A DNA stretch of 64,000 bases from an uncultured Clostridia bacterium. Its GTDB lineage: Bacteria; Bacillota; Clostridia; Christensenellales; Aristaeellaceae. The notes beneath the pieces are model-generated. The model searched no databases. It was not told the origin of the DNA and worked only from the letters and a program-made list of their open reading frames with translations. Numbering within the stretch: position 1 is the stretch's first letter; the number at the start of each line of letters is the position of its first letter. A program made the translations under genes and the position numbers. Location of the stretch: the NCBI GenBank assembly GCA_934675735.1, contig CAKURR010000001.1, positions 248,001-312,000 on the forward strand, in the 5' to 3' direction. This document shows positions 14,768 through 23,424 of this stretch, piece after piece.

Positions 14768-16546
14768 ATGATTTATGGCAACAAAGAGGGCATTCGCGAT
14801 TCGCTGCTGGCGAAGCTGGAAACGCTCTATGACATCGAAATTCCGGCCGAGGTGTTTGCTCCGGCTGAGCTGCTCGATGTGCTGGCGGCATTCACATGCG
14901 CCATCAACCGCGAAATCAGCATGTATATTTCGCGCAGCGGCGAGGTGCTGGATATCACCATCGGCGGCATCGGCAGCGTGGAGCTGAAAGACATGCATCT
15001 GCGCCGCAACACCAAGCGGCTGAGCATGGTGCGCTGCATTCACACGCATCCGGGCGGAAATCCGCAGCTTTCCGATGTAGATATCAGCTCGCTGCGCGCG
15101 ATGCGGTTTGACGCGATGGCGGCTGTCGGCGCAAAGGACGGCCGCGCGACGGGCATACAGGCGGCGTTTCTGGGCGAATATGTCGGCGGCATGAATCGGG
15201 TGCAGCTGACGGACGTCGTTTCGGTTCGCAAGCTGCCCCAGCGCGCGTGGATGGACGCGATTGAGCTCGCAGACAGCGAAGTGTTCATCGGCGCGCCGAA
15301 CAGCACGCAGGAGGATCGGGAACGCGCGTTTCTGGTCGGGCTGGACAGCGACGAATCTCTGTTGGAGCTTGCGCGGCTGGCCGAAACGGCGGGCGCAGAG
15401 GTCGTCGGCACGATGCTGCAAAAGAAAACAAGGCCGGATACCGCAACCTACATCGGCAGCGGCAAGGCGGATGAGCTTTCGCTGGCCTGTCAGGCGCGGG
15501 AGGCCGACGTCGTCATTTTCGATGACGAGCTGAGCGGCGTGCAGACGCGAAATCTGGAGGATATTCTGCGCGGCGCAAAGGTCATTGACCGCACGACGCT
15601 GATTCTGGATATTTTTGCGCAGAGGGCACAGTCCCGCGAGGGCCGCTTACAGGTCGAATTGGCGCAGATGGCGTATCAGCTGCCGCGTCTGCTTGGCCAT
15701 GGCGTGGCAATGTCCCGCCTGGGCGGCGGCATCGGCACGAGAGGCCCCGGCGAAACGCGGCTGGAAATGGACAGGCGGCGTATCCGCAGACGCATGAGCG
15801 ATTTGCGCCGCGAAATCGACGATTTGAGCGGGCAGCGCAGTCTGCGCCGCGCCAAACGCGAAAAGAACAAAGTGCCGGTCGTTGCGCTGGTCGGCTACAC
15901 CAACGCGGGCAAATCGACGCTGCTCAACACGCTCAGCGGCGCGGATGTGCTGGCGGAGGATAAACTGTTTGCCACGCTCGACCCCGTCGTGCGCACGGTG
16001 AAAATGCCGACGGGCGGCGAGTTTCTGCTGGTCGATACGGTCGGCTTCATCAGTAAACTGCCGCACGCGCTGGTGGATGCCTTCCATTCGACGCTGGAAG
16101 AAGCGCTGCTGGCTGACGTGTTGCTCATCATTTCGGACGGCGCGTCCGGCGAGATGATGCATCAGCACGACGTGGTGCTCGAGGTGCTTGCGTCGCTCGG
16201 TGCGGCGGATAAGCCGAAAATCGACGTCATCAACAAAGCCGATCTGACGGGCGTCAATGCGAACGAGTGGCCCGGGGCGATTGCCGTCAGCGCAAAAACG
16301 GGCGACGGGCTGGATGAACTGCTGGAAGCCATTCGGCTCAAGCTGCGCGGCGCGGCCCGACCGATGCGCGCGGTGATTCCGTATGCACAGGGCGGCCTGC
16401 TCGCAAGACTGCATGAGGACGGGCAGGTGCTCGGCGAAGAATACACGGCAGACGGCATTGAGGTCACGGCGCTGGCGGATGAACAGCTTTTCGGCCGTCT
16501 GGCCGCACAGCTGGGCGAGCAGGCCGTTTCGTGGCAGAACGATTGA
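14768..16546 (+). CDS. hflX: GTPase HflX with N-terminal JAMM-like domain
   Basis: HflX is a ribosome-binding GTPase that splits stalled ribosomes. At 592 residues it is about 170 longer than the classical form. The HflX part has the N-terminal HflX domain (YIGSGKADEL), the glycine-rich GGGIGTRGPGETRLEMDRR linker and a G domain with G1 GYTNAGKSTL (about residue 375), G3 DTVGF and NKAD. The first 160 residues contain HTHP..(6)..S..D with His92, His94, Ser102 and Asp105 and a candidate Glu49, the metal-binding pattern of JAMM/RadC-type domains. Long HflX proteins occur in clostridia, so this is a lineage form. ATG 14768 is preferred to TTG 14759 on ribosome-binding-site spacing. Confidence 0.92.
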   Translation: MIYGNKEGIRDSLLAKLETLYDIEIPAEVFAPAELLDVLAAFTCAINREISMYISRSGEVLDITIGGIGSVELKDMHLRRNTKRLSMVRCIHTHPGGNPQLSDVDISSLRAMRFDAMAAVGAKDGRATGIQAAFLGEYVGGMNRVQLTDVVSVRKLPQRAWMDAIELADSEVFIGAPNSTQEDRERAFLVGLDSDESLLELARLAETAGAEVVGTMLQKKTRPDTATYIGSGKADELSLACQAREADVVIFDDELSGVQTRNLEDILRGAKVIDRTTLILDIFAQRAQSREGRLQVELAQMAYQLPRLLGHGVAMSRLGGGIGTRGPGETRLEMDRRRIRRRMSDLRREIDDLSGQRSLRRAKREKNKVPVVALVGYTNAGKSTLLNTLSGADVLAEDKLFATLDPVVRTVKMPTGGEFLLVDTVGFISKLPHALVDAFHSTLEEALLADVLLIISDGASGEMMHQHDVVLEVLASLGAADKPKIDVINKADLTGVNANEWPGAIAVSAKTGDGLDELLEAIRLKLRGAARPMRAVIPYAQGGLLARLHEDGQVLGEEYTADGIEVTALADEQLFGRLAAQLGEQAVSWQND

Positions 16547-16561
16547 CAAAGGGGCGAAAAC

Positions 16562-17269
16562 ATGCTTTCCATACGAGCTATGGCTTCTCTCGCGCTCGGC
16601 GCGACGATGATGTTTGAATCATGGGGGTATATGATGCCGCAGCAAGACCCGACGGATACGCTGATTCTGGTCAACAAAACCAACAAAGCGCCCACCGTTC
16701 CCGTGACGCTGGTCAAGCCAAACGTGCAGCCCACCAAAGAAGCGCTTTCCGAAAATATCTACATGCGGCCGGAAGCTGCAACTGCGCTTGAAGCGCTGTT
16801 TGCGGGGGCGGCGGAGGACGGCCTGACGTTGTACGCGACGAGCGGCTACCGCAGTTACTCCACGCAGAAGGCGATTTTTGAGCGGAAGCTTGACTATATG
16901 AGCGAACAGCAGGCCAATGCCAGCGTGGCCAAGCCGGGCTATTCCGAGCATCAGACAGGCCTTGCGATGGATATCGAAGGCGAAACCACGAAGGGAACGG
17001 GCTTGACGGAGGCTTTCGGCGAGTCGCCGGAGGGCATTTGGGCCGCGGAGCATTGTGCGGAATACGGCTTCATCATCCGTTATCCAAAGGGAAAAACGAA
17101 AATCACGGGATACATCTATGAGCCGTGGCACCTGCGCTATGTCGGCAAGGAAGCCGCACAGGAAATCACCGAGATGGGCGTGACATTTGAAGAATACATC
17201 GCCGCGGTGCGCGGCGATCGCATCCAATGGCTTCAGGAGGAAACGCAATACGATGAACAGAATCCCTAA
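16562..17269 (+). CDS. M15B (VanY-type) D-alanyl-D-alanine carboxypeptidase, copy 1
   Basis: A 235-residue zinc peptidase expected to trim peptidoglycan stem peptides outside the cell. Motifs of the family are SGYRSYSTQ, the zinc site SEHQTGLAMD and the C-terminal EPWHLRYVG. The N terminus is only weakly signal-like (ALGATMMFESWGYMM), so export or membrane attachment is inferred. It follows hflX by 15 bases and overlaps the second copy by 17 bases. Confidence 0.88.
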   Translation: MLSIRAMASLALGATMMFESWGYMMPQQDPTDTLILVNKTNKAPTVPVTLVKPNVQPTKEALSENIYMRPEAATALEALFAGAAEDGLTLYATSGYRSYSTQKAIFERKLDYMSEQQANASVAKPGYSEHQTGLAMDIEGETTKGTGLTEAFGESPEGIWAAEHCAEYGFIIRYPKGKTKITGYIYEPWHLRYVGKEAAQEITEMGVTFEEYIAAVRGDRIQWLQEETQYDEQNP

Positions 17270-18020
17270 AACGCTGCTGGCGGCGGCGCTTGCTTCGACT
17301 TTTGCGCTGCCGTGCGCGGCGGAATCGCTCAGTCTGGCGGATTTGGAGGGCGCACAGGATGCGCAGATGGTCGAGATGGACACGCAGAGCGCGTGGACCT
17401 ATCCGATTCCGTATGATTTGCTGATGACCAGCGATTACATTGTGCTGACGAACAAGGAAAACCTGCTGGATGAAACCTACGTGCCCGCGGATTTGGTCAA
17501 GCTGACCTGCCGCAAAATCAGTTCCGACCCGATTCAGATGCGCGAAGTCGCCGCTCAGGCGCTTTCCGACATGTTCGACGCGGCCAAGGCGGACGGCGTA
17601 ACGCTTTATGCGCATTCCGGCTACCGCAGCTACCGCACGCAGAACACCATGTATTATAACCGTCTCAAGAATAACAACGGCAAGGATGACGGCGTGGTGT
17701 CTTATCCCGGCGCGTCGGATCACCAGACGGGGCTGGGCATCGACGTCATTAACAAAGCCGGCATCGGCAAAAAGTTTACACCCGCCTTTGCGAACACCAA
17801 GGAAGGGCAGTGGATTGCCGAGCATTGCTGGGATTACGGTTTCATCATCCGCTATCAAAAGGATAAAGCGGATATCACCCAAATCACCTACGAACCGTGG
17901 CATTTGCGCTATGTCGGCATTCAAATAGCGCAATACATGCGCGACAGCAACCTGTGTCTGGAAGAATTTACAAGCGAGTGGAAGGAGGCCGCGGCAGCAT
18001 ATCAGGCCGCGGAGAATTGA
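17253..18020 (+). CDS. M15B (VanY-type) D-alanyl-D-alanine carboxypeptidase, copy 2
   Basis: A paralogue of the preceding gene, 255 residues, with a clear signal peptide (AAALASTFALPCAA, likely cleavage before ES). The catalytic motifs SGYRSYRTQ, SDHQTGLGIDV and EPWHLRYVG are intact. ATG 17253 is supported by CAGGAGG 12 bases upstream and by the signal peptide; it lies inside the end of copy 1, implying coupled translation. The two copies differ well outside the motifs, so the duplication is not recent. Confidence 0.9.
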   Translation: MNRIPKTLLAAALASTFALPCAAESLSLADLEGAQDAQMVEMDTQSAWTYPIPYDLLMTSDYIVLTNKENLLDETYVPADLVKLTCRKISSDPIQMREVAAQALSDMFDAAKADGVTLYAHSGYRSYRTQNTMYYNRLKNNNGKDDGVVSYPGASDHQTGLGIDVINKAGIGKKFTPAFANTKEGQWIAEHCWDYGFIIRYQKDKADITQITYEPWHLRYVGIQIAQYMRDSNLCLEEFTSEWKEAAAAYQAAEN

Positions 18021-18021
18021 T

Positions 18022-18642
18022 ATGAAGATTGTCGATATCTCTCAGGAAATCTATCAGGGCATGCCCGTTTATTCCGGCGACCCTACGTTTCAGAGCCGAC
18101 GCGTAAGCAGCTTTAAGCAGGGCGACATGTGCGAGGTCAGCGAGGTGACGATGGGCACGCACTGCGGCACGCACATCGATGCGCCGCTCCATATGCTGCC
18201 GGATGGCCAGCCGCTGGAAAGCTTCCCGCTGGATTGCTTTATCGGCCCGTGCCGCGTGCTGAACGTGCCGTATCCCGTCATCAGCGAAAAAACGCTGGAA
18301 GAGCTGAACGTGAAGCCGGGCGAGCGCATTTTGCTGCGCACCGACCCGACGGGTAAATACAGCAAGCATGCGCGCTTCAACCCGTCCGTGCTGAGCATGC
18401 GCGCGGCGCAGTATCTGGCGCAGCTTCCCGTCAAGCTGGTGGGCATTGACGCGCCGACCGTGGAAAACATGGAGCTTTGCGACGGCGAGGTGCATACCAC
18501 GCTGCTCAAGGCGGGCATTCCGCTGCTCGAAGGCCTTCGTCTGGAGGACGCTGACAAGGAAAACTACATGCTTAGCGCGTTGCCCATCCGCCTGACCGGC
18601 GAAAACGGCGCGCCCTGCCGCGCGGTTCTGGTTGAGGAATAA
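18022..18642 (+). CDS. Cyclase-family metal-dependent hydrolase (kynurenine formamidase-like)
   Basis: A 206-residue member of the cyclase family (Pfam PF04199), with the metal-binding motif GTHCGTHIDAPLHM. Members hydrolyse N-formylkynurenine, isatin or other amides; the substrate here is unknown. It starts one base after the preceding stop codon, so it is in the same operon as hflX and the carboxypeptidases, but no tryptophan-degradation gene is near. Family certain, function open. Confidence 0.85.
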   Translation: MKIVDISQEIYQGMPVYSGDPTFQSRRVSSFKQGDMCEVSEVTMGTHCGTHIDAPLHMLPDGQPLESFPLDCFIGPCRVLNVPYPVISEKTLEELNVKPGERILLRTDPTGKYSKHARFNPSVLSMRAAQYLAQLPVKLVGIDAPTVENMELCDGEVHTTLLKAGIPLLEGLRLEDADKENYMLSALPIRLTGENGAPCRAVLVEE

Positions 18643-18651
18643 ATCTCGGCA

Positions 18652-18680
18652 TTGTTTTGCGGCCTGAACCATGTTATAAT
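18652..18680 (+). promoter_or_regulatory. Sigma-A promoter of galE
   Basis: TTGTTT, 17-base spacer, perfect TATAAT; galE starts 36 bases further on with GGGAGGAG before it. Confidence 0.7.
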
Positions 18681-18715
18681 AACAGAAGCCAAAGAAAAGG
18701 GAGGAGAATGATTCC

Positions 18716-19729
18716 ATGAACATTCTTTTGACCGGCGGGGCCGGATTCATCGGTTCTCATACGGCAGTGGAGCTGCTGAACGCGGGGCACCATGTCGTTG
18801 TGGCGGATAATCTTTACAACAGCAGCGAGAAGGTCATTGCCCGTGTGGATGAGCTGACCGGCAAAAAGGTCACGTTCTACAACGCGGACGTCTGCGACGC
18901 GGCGGCGATGGACAAGATTTTTGCGGAAAACAAGATTGACGCGGTCATTCACTTCGCGGCCTACAAAGCCGTCGGCGAATCCGTCGCCAAGCCGCTGGAG
19001 TATTACCGCAACAATCTGGACTGCACGCTGACGCTGTGCGAAGCGATGAAAAAGCACGGCGTGACGCGCATCATCTTCAGCTCGTCCGCGACCGTGTACG
19101 GCATTCCGGATCACATGCCGCTGGATGAGACCATGCCCACCAGCTGCACCAATCCCTACGGCTGGACGAAGTATATGATTGAGCGCATTCTGACCGACGT
19201 GGCCAAGGCCAATCCGGATTGGTCGGTCGTGCTGCTGCGCTATTTCAACCCGATTGGCGCGCACGAGAGCGGCCGCATCGGCGAAATGCCCAACGGCATC
19301 CCGAACAATCTGCTGCCGTATGTCTCTCAGGTTGCGGCAGGCAAGCTGGCGTATCTGCATGTGTTCGGCGACGATTATCCCACGCCGGACGGAACAGGCG
19401 TTCGCGATTACATCCACGTCGTTGATTTGGCGCGCGGCCACGTCGCGGCGGCTGATTTTGCCATGAAGCACGTCGGCACGGAGGTCATTAACCTCGGCAC
19501 GGGCCACGGTTACAGCGTGCTGGATATCGTCAAGGCGTTTGAAAAGGTCAACGGCGTGAAAGTGCCGTACAAGATTGAGGCGCGCCGCCCCGGCGACATC
19601 GCCGAGTGCTGGGCCGACCCGACCAAGGCCAAGAATCTGCTGGGCTGGACGGCGCAGAAAAATCTGGAGGATATGTGCCGCGACGCGTGGCGCTGGCAGA
19701 CGCAGAATCCGAACGGATACGCGGATTGA
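18716..19729 (+). CDS. galE: UDP-glucose 4-epimerase
   Basis: GalE interconverts UDP-glucose and UDP-galactose for polysaccharide synthesis or galactose use. The 337-residue protein is a complete extended short-chain dehydrogenase: NAD-binding GGAGFIGSH at the start, SSSATVYG, and the catalytic YGWTKYM (YxxxK). The N-terminal region and RRPGDIAECWADP are typical of GalE rather than other epimerases. It stands alone between its own promoter and terminator. Confidence 0.95.
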   Translation: MNILLTGGAGFIGSHTAVELLNAGHHVVVADNLYNSSEKVIARVDELTGKKVTFYNADVCDAAAMDKIFAENKIDAVIHFAAYKAVGESVAKPLEYYRNNLDCTLTLCEAMKKHGVTRIIFSSSATVYGIPDHMPLDETMPTSCTNPYGWTKYMIERILTDVAKANPDWSVVLLRYFNPIGAHESGRIGEMPNGIPNNLLPYVSQVAAGKLAYLHVFGDDYPTPDGTGVRDYIHVVDLARGHVAAADFAMKHVGTEVINLGTGHGYSVLDIVKAFEKVNGVKVPYKIEARRPGDIAECWADPTKAKNLLGWTAQKNLEDMCRDAWRWQTQNPNGYAD

Positions 19730-19755
19730 TATCGGTGGTATCGGCAAACTTTCAG

Positions 19756-19784
19756 AAGGCGGAAAAAAACTCCGCCTTTTTTGT
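19756..19784 (+). terminator. Terminator after galE
   Basis: Perfect 8-bp stem AAGGCGGA/TCCGCCTT followed by a T run. Confidence 0.85.
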
Positions 19785-19790
19785 TTTTGC

Positions 19791-19819
19791 CCAACTTTCT
19801 GCGCGGCAAAACCGTCTAA
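19791..19819 (+). promoter_or_regulatory. Possible ECF-type (autoregulated) promoter
   Basis: CCAACTTT with a core AAC at 19793-19795 and CGTCTAA at 19813-19819, 17 bases apart, resembles Bacillus ECF promoters (AAC core, CGTC -10). It sits between the galE terminator and the ECF sigma gene, where an autoregulated promoter would be expected. It rests on short motifs only. Confidence 0.35.
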
Positions 19820-19855
19820 TGGATAAGAGCGCTCAAAACGAAGGAGGAATGACGG

Positions 19856-20347
19856 ATGATGACCGATGCGGATTTCGTCCGCGAAGTGCAGGCGTGCGAA
19901 AAAACGCTTTACCGCGTCAGCAGAACCATTCTGAGCAGCGACGCGGATTGCTGCGACGCCGTTCAGGAGGCGCTGACCCGCGCATGGAAGCACAGAAACA
20001 GCGTCAACCCGCGCTTTTTCAAGACGTGGCTGCTGCGCATTCTCATCAACGAATGTCATAATATCGGCAGACGCTTGAAGCGCATGATGCCCGTCGAGGA
20101 AATGCCCGAGCGGCCAGCGCCGCAGACGGAGGAAACCAGCGTGATGGAAGCGCTTCAGCGCATCAAGGAGCCGTGGCGCATCGTCTTGACCATGCACGAG
20201 CTGGAAGGCTTTACCTATGCGGAAATCGCAGCCGTGACGTGCGTGCCTGAAAACACGGTCAAATATCGCGCCGTTCAGGCCCGACGTGCCCTTCGGAGGG
20301 AAATGGAAAAGCAGGAAAACGAATTGAGAGGAGGCGCAGCTCGATGA
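19856..20347 (+). CDS. RNA polymerase sigma factor, ECF subfamily
   Basis: A 163-residue sigma factor with region 2 (DADCCDAVQEALTRAWKH.., WLLRILINEC) and region 4 (LEGFTYAEIAAVTCVPENTVKYRAVQARRALR), with no region 3, as usual for ECF factors. ATG 19856 and 19859 are equally possible; GGAGG is at 19843-19847. The four-base overlap with the next gene and the membrane-protein character of that gene make this a sigma/anti-sigma pair. The signal and regulon cannot be told. Confidence 0.9.
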   Translation: MMTDADFVREVQACEKTLYRVSRTILSSDADCCDAVQEALTRAWKHRNSVNPRFFKTWLLRILINECHNIGRRLKRMMPVEEMPERPAPQTEETSVMEALQRIKEPWRIVLTMHELEGFTYAEIAAVTCVPENTVKYRAVQARRALRREMEKQENELRGGAAR

Positions 20348-21429
20348 ACGAAGAAAAGAAATGGCTCGATGAATTGGACGCGGCTTTCGGCGAAACGCCG
20401 GATGGATTTCATCGCCGCGTGGAACAGACGCTGCGCATCCTGCAAACGGAAAAAACGGAGGAGAACGCAGTGAAAAGAAAGCTAAACGGAGCGGTTGTTC
20501 TGCTTGCGGCGCTGCTGCTTCTGTCTGCCGTCGCTGCGGCGGCAAAGCTCACAGGCGTATTGGATTTCATCACCAACACGGCGGCGAAAAACCGGGTGCT
20601 GGATGACGCGGGCGCAATGGTGCATACGGATGGAGACAGCGTCTCCATCGGCACGTGCACGGCAAGCGTCAGGGAATGGGTCTGCGACGGTGAGCGGCTG
20701 TTCGCAACCATCGGTGTGATTGACCCCGCTCTGGCGACCGAGGGTTACTATGTGCCCGAAGATGAGGATGAGGATTATCTCGCGGGGCTTGAGCGTTACG
20801 GGCTTATGCATGCGCTGATGGAGGCTTCGTCTGCCGACGGAACTGTGCAGGTCAGAAGCGCCGACTTTGGCTGGGGAGATGAAGCGCGGCTTGAAATTCT
20901 GTATACTTACGAAATCGGGCTGGGCAACATGCCGAGTGCCTTCACCGTGACCATCCCCGTTTCCTGCTCGGCGGGCGAAAGCGCACTGTCGATTGCCGTG
21001 ACAAGCGCGGATTACGGAATCGTGCGCAGCTTTGAGCCTTCCGAAATCCATGCTTTCGACGGCTATACGGCGCAAATCACGCTGCTGAAAGCTTCGTCTC
21101 TGCGCACTTACGGCGAATTGAAGCTGGTTTTCGACGCTTTTATCGACGCGCAGACGAGCGAAAACATTGCAGGCGACTACACGGAAGGGCTGCTTGCCCC
21201 GAAAGGCCGTTTGGATATCCACGCCGGAGAGGGCGAAGAAATCGCTTATCCCACAAGCACACTGTGGCAGGATGACGGATTGACCTGCATCATTTCGCTG
21301 GAAGGCAATCCGAGGGAAACCTATCCCAACGCAATGGCGTTCTATCCGAGAAAAGGCGCAAGCACATTCGACGGCGAAGGCGATTGGCCGCCGCTCAGCG
21401 AGGACGGGGCGGTGAATCTGAAATACTAA
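20344..21429 (+). CDS. DUF4179-like membrane protein, probable anti-sigma factor
   Basis: A 361-residue protein with a short cytoplasmic N terminus (about 45 residues), one membrane helix at about 48-66 (LNGAVVLLAALLLLSAVAAA) and a large extracytoplasmic part. The layout and the ATGA overlap with the sigma gene fit an anti-sigma factor of the DUF4179 type found with ECF factors in Bacillota. The N terminus would hold the sigma factor and the outer domain would sense the envelope. No zinc-binding anti-sigma motif is seen. Role is inferred from context. Confidence 0.7.
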   Translation: MNEEKKWLDELDAAFGETPDGFHRRVEQTLRILQTEKTEENAVKRKLNGAVVLLAALLLLSAVAAAAKLTGVLDFITNTAAKNRVLDDAGAMVHTDGDSVSIGTCTASVREWVCDGERLFATIGVIDPALATEGYYVPEDEDEDYLAGLERYGLMHALMEASSADGTVQVRSADFGWGDEARLEILYTYEIGLGNMPSAFTVTIPVSCSAGESALSIAVTSADYGIVRSFEPSEIHAFDGYTAQITLLKASSLRTYGELKLVFDAFIDAQTSENIAGDYTEGLLAPKGRLDIHAGEGEEIAYPTSTLWQDDGLTCIISLEGNPRETYPNAMAFYPRKGASTFDGEGDWPPLSEDGAVNLKY

Positions 21430-21439
21430 AATAATACAA

Positions 21440-21479
21440 AAGCGGCTGCTCCGCTTCAAAAAGAAGGGAGCAGCCGCTT
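21440..21479. terminator. Bidirectional terminator between convergent genes
   Basis: Perfect 13-bp stem AAGCGGCTGCTCC/GGAGCAGCCGCTT. On the minus strand it is followed by TTTTGTATTATTTT, so it mainly serves the minus-strand transporter gene; the plus side has no strong T run. Confidence 0.8.
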
Positions 21480-21495
21480 CTATATGCTTGACGAA

Positions 21496-22749
21496 TCAGT
21501 GAATGCGTTCGATTTTCTTCGGCACGACAAACGCCATGATGACCCCGCCGAGGATGAACATGCCCAACACGGGGAGAATGCCGTAACGGGAGACGCCCGT
21601 CGCCTGCGCCACGATGCCGAAGAGGGCAGGGCCGATGACGGCGGAAAACTTGCCGAATACGTCAAAGAAGCCGAAGTATTCGCTGGCGGATTCCTCCGGC
21701 ACGAGCTTGCCGAAGAACGAGCGGGAGAGCGCCTGAATGCCGCCCTGTGCCGTGCCGACAAGCACCGCGAGAATCAGGAAATCGCGCAGTGTGCTCAGCC
21801 CAAACGCCACAAAGCAAACCACGACATAAGTCGCAATGCCGACAAGAATCATCGTCCGCGAGCCGACTTTTTCCGAAAGCTTGCCATACAGAATCGCGAA
21901 GGGGAACGCCACAATCTGCACGACGAGCAGCACAACCATCATATCCATGCTGCCCAGCCCGCAGGAATCGCCGAAAACCGTCGCCATGTGGATGATCGTG
22001 CCCACGCCGTCGATGTAAAAGAAATACGCGATGATAAATGCGACGACGCTCTTGTTTTTGATAATCATGCCGCACGTGTCTTTCACATTGCGCAGCGTGT
22101 GCAGAACGATGTTGCGTTCCGGCTCGATGCCATGCTTTTGCTGAACGTGGCGCAGCATGGGAAGAGTAAACACCAGCCACCAGCCCGCCGTCAGCAGAAA
22201 AGAAATGCGCGTGGCCAGCATAGTGCCCACGCCGATGGCATCGCCGAACTGAATCAGCAGCAGGGAGAGCACCAGCGGAATCGTCGAGCCGCCAATGTAG
22301 CCGAGACCGTAGCCCAGCGTGGAGACGCGGTCCATGCGTTCTTCCGTCGTCACGTCAAGCAAAAAGCTGTCATAATACACGCACGACCCGTTGAACCCCA
22401 GTGTGCCGAGCACATACAGCGCCAGCAGCGCCTTCCAGTTGTTCGTAAACGCCAGCAGAGCGCTACTGATGACGCCAAGCAGCATAAACACGGTAAAGAG
22501 CTTCTTTTTCATGCCCTTGAAATCGCCGAGCGTGCCCATAAAAGGCGCAAGCACCGCGCAAATCAGCGTGCCGCAGGAGGTCGCGTAGCCCCAGAACGCC
22601 GTCGCATCCACATCGCTCACGCCGTTTTGATGAGCGATTTCTTTGAAGAAGATGGGGAGAATAATCGCCGCGATGATGGTTGCGAACGCCGAATTCGCCC
22701 AGTCATAGAGCATCCAGCTTTTTTCAGCCTTGGTATAGTCTTTAAGCAT
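21496..22749 (-). CDS. MFS transporter, UMF1/Atg22-like family
   Basis: A 417-residue major facilitator with about twelve membrane helices. The hallmark YDWANSAFATIIAA near the N terminus and the overall pattern place it with the UMF1 (Atg22-like, PF11700) family of bacterial transporters, whose substrates are mostly unknown. Its start overlaps the end of the uridine kinase gene by 8 bases, so the two are co-translated. A nucleoside-linked substrate is possible from context only. Confidence 0.85.
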   Translation of the reverse strand: MLKDYTKAEKSWMLYDWANSAFATIIAAIILPIFFKEIAHQNGVSDVDATAFWGYATSCGTLICAVLAPFMGTLGDFKGMKKKLFTVFMLLGVISSALLAFTNNWKALLALYVLGTLGFNGSCVYYDSFLLDVTTEERMDRVSTLGYGLGYIGGSTIPLVLSLLLIQFGDAIGVGTMLATRISFLLTAGWWLVFTLPMLRHVQQKHGIEPERNIVLHTLRNVKDTCGMIIKNKSVVAFIIAYFFYIDGVGTIIHMATVFGDSCGLGSMDMMVVLLVVQIVAFPFAILYGKLSEKVGSRTMILVGIATYVVVCFVAFGLSTLRDFLILAVLVGTAQGGIQALSRSFFGKLVPEESASEYFGFFDVFGKFSAVIGPALFGIVAQATGVSRYGILPVLGMFILGGVIMAFVVPKKIERIH

Positions 22750-23392
22750 GCTTTCCGTCCCTTCTGCGATTCAGGCCGCGATAGAGGTGAAGGTCGTTGT
22801 TGATGTATCCGGCGAGAATCTCGGTAATCTTGGCGTCCTTGCCGCCGCCCGCCACAATCACATCGGCGTACTGCTCGTAATTGCGGATGTACTGGTCAAA
22901 CATTGGCTTCACGGTCGTAATGTACTGCGAAGAGATGTTGTCAATTTGACGGCCGCGCTCGTTGATGTCGCGCTGAATGCGGCGCAGCAGACAGATGTCG
23001 GATTCGACGTGCATATAGAGCTTCAAATCCATCATCGCGCGCAGACGCGCATCGTAAAACGCGTGGATGCCCTCGACGATAATCACGTCGTGCGGCTCGA
23101 GGTATTCGCCCGCCACGTCTGCGCGGCAGTGGTGCGAATAATCGTAGCGTTTTTTAGAAACGCGTTTGCCGTCCAGCAGCTCGCGCACATCCGCCAGCAG
23201 CTGGTCGTGGTCAAAGATGGAAGGCTCGTCGTAGTTGAGCAGGCAGCGTTCTTCAAAGCTCAGGTCGGGATGATCTTTATAATATGCGTCCTGATTGATG
23301 ATGAGGATGCTCTTGTTGACCATCGTGGCCAGCTCTTCGGCCAGCGTGGATTTGCCGCTGCCGCTCGCGCCGCAGATTCCGATAAACAGCAT
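22742..23392 (-). CDS. udk: Uridine kinase
   Basis: Phosphorylates uridine and cytidine in pyrimidine salvage. The 216-residue protein begins with the P-loop GICGASGSGKSTLAEEL and continues with INQDAYYKD, NYDEPSIFDHDQL, VIVEGIHAFYD and the lid RRIQRDINERGR, all typical of Udk/PRK kinases. The start is ATG 23392, preceded by GGAGAG; the longer open frame adds ten unconserved residues. It lies 32 bases after the ABC-F gene and overlaps the MFS gene. Confidence 0.93.
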   Translation of the reverse strand: MLFIGICGASGSGKSTLAEELATMVNKSILIINQDAYYKDHPDLSFEERCLLNYDEPSIFDHDQLLADVRELLDGKRVSKKRYDYSHHCRADVAGEYLEPHDVIIVEGIHAFYDARLRAMMDLKLYMHVESDICLLRRIQRDINERGRQIDNISSQYITTVKPMFDQYIRNYEQYADVIVAGGGKDAKITEILAGYINNDLHLYRGLNRRRDGKHA

Positions 23393-23424
23393 GGATGTTC
23401 GCTCTCCTTTTTTCTGTTGCAAAA

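Noticed and set aside
16562..18020. VanY genes as part of a glycopeptide-resistance cluster
   Set aside because: No vanRS, vanH, vanA-type ligase or vanX is present; M15 carboxypeptidases are common in ordinary wall metabolism.
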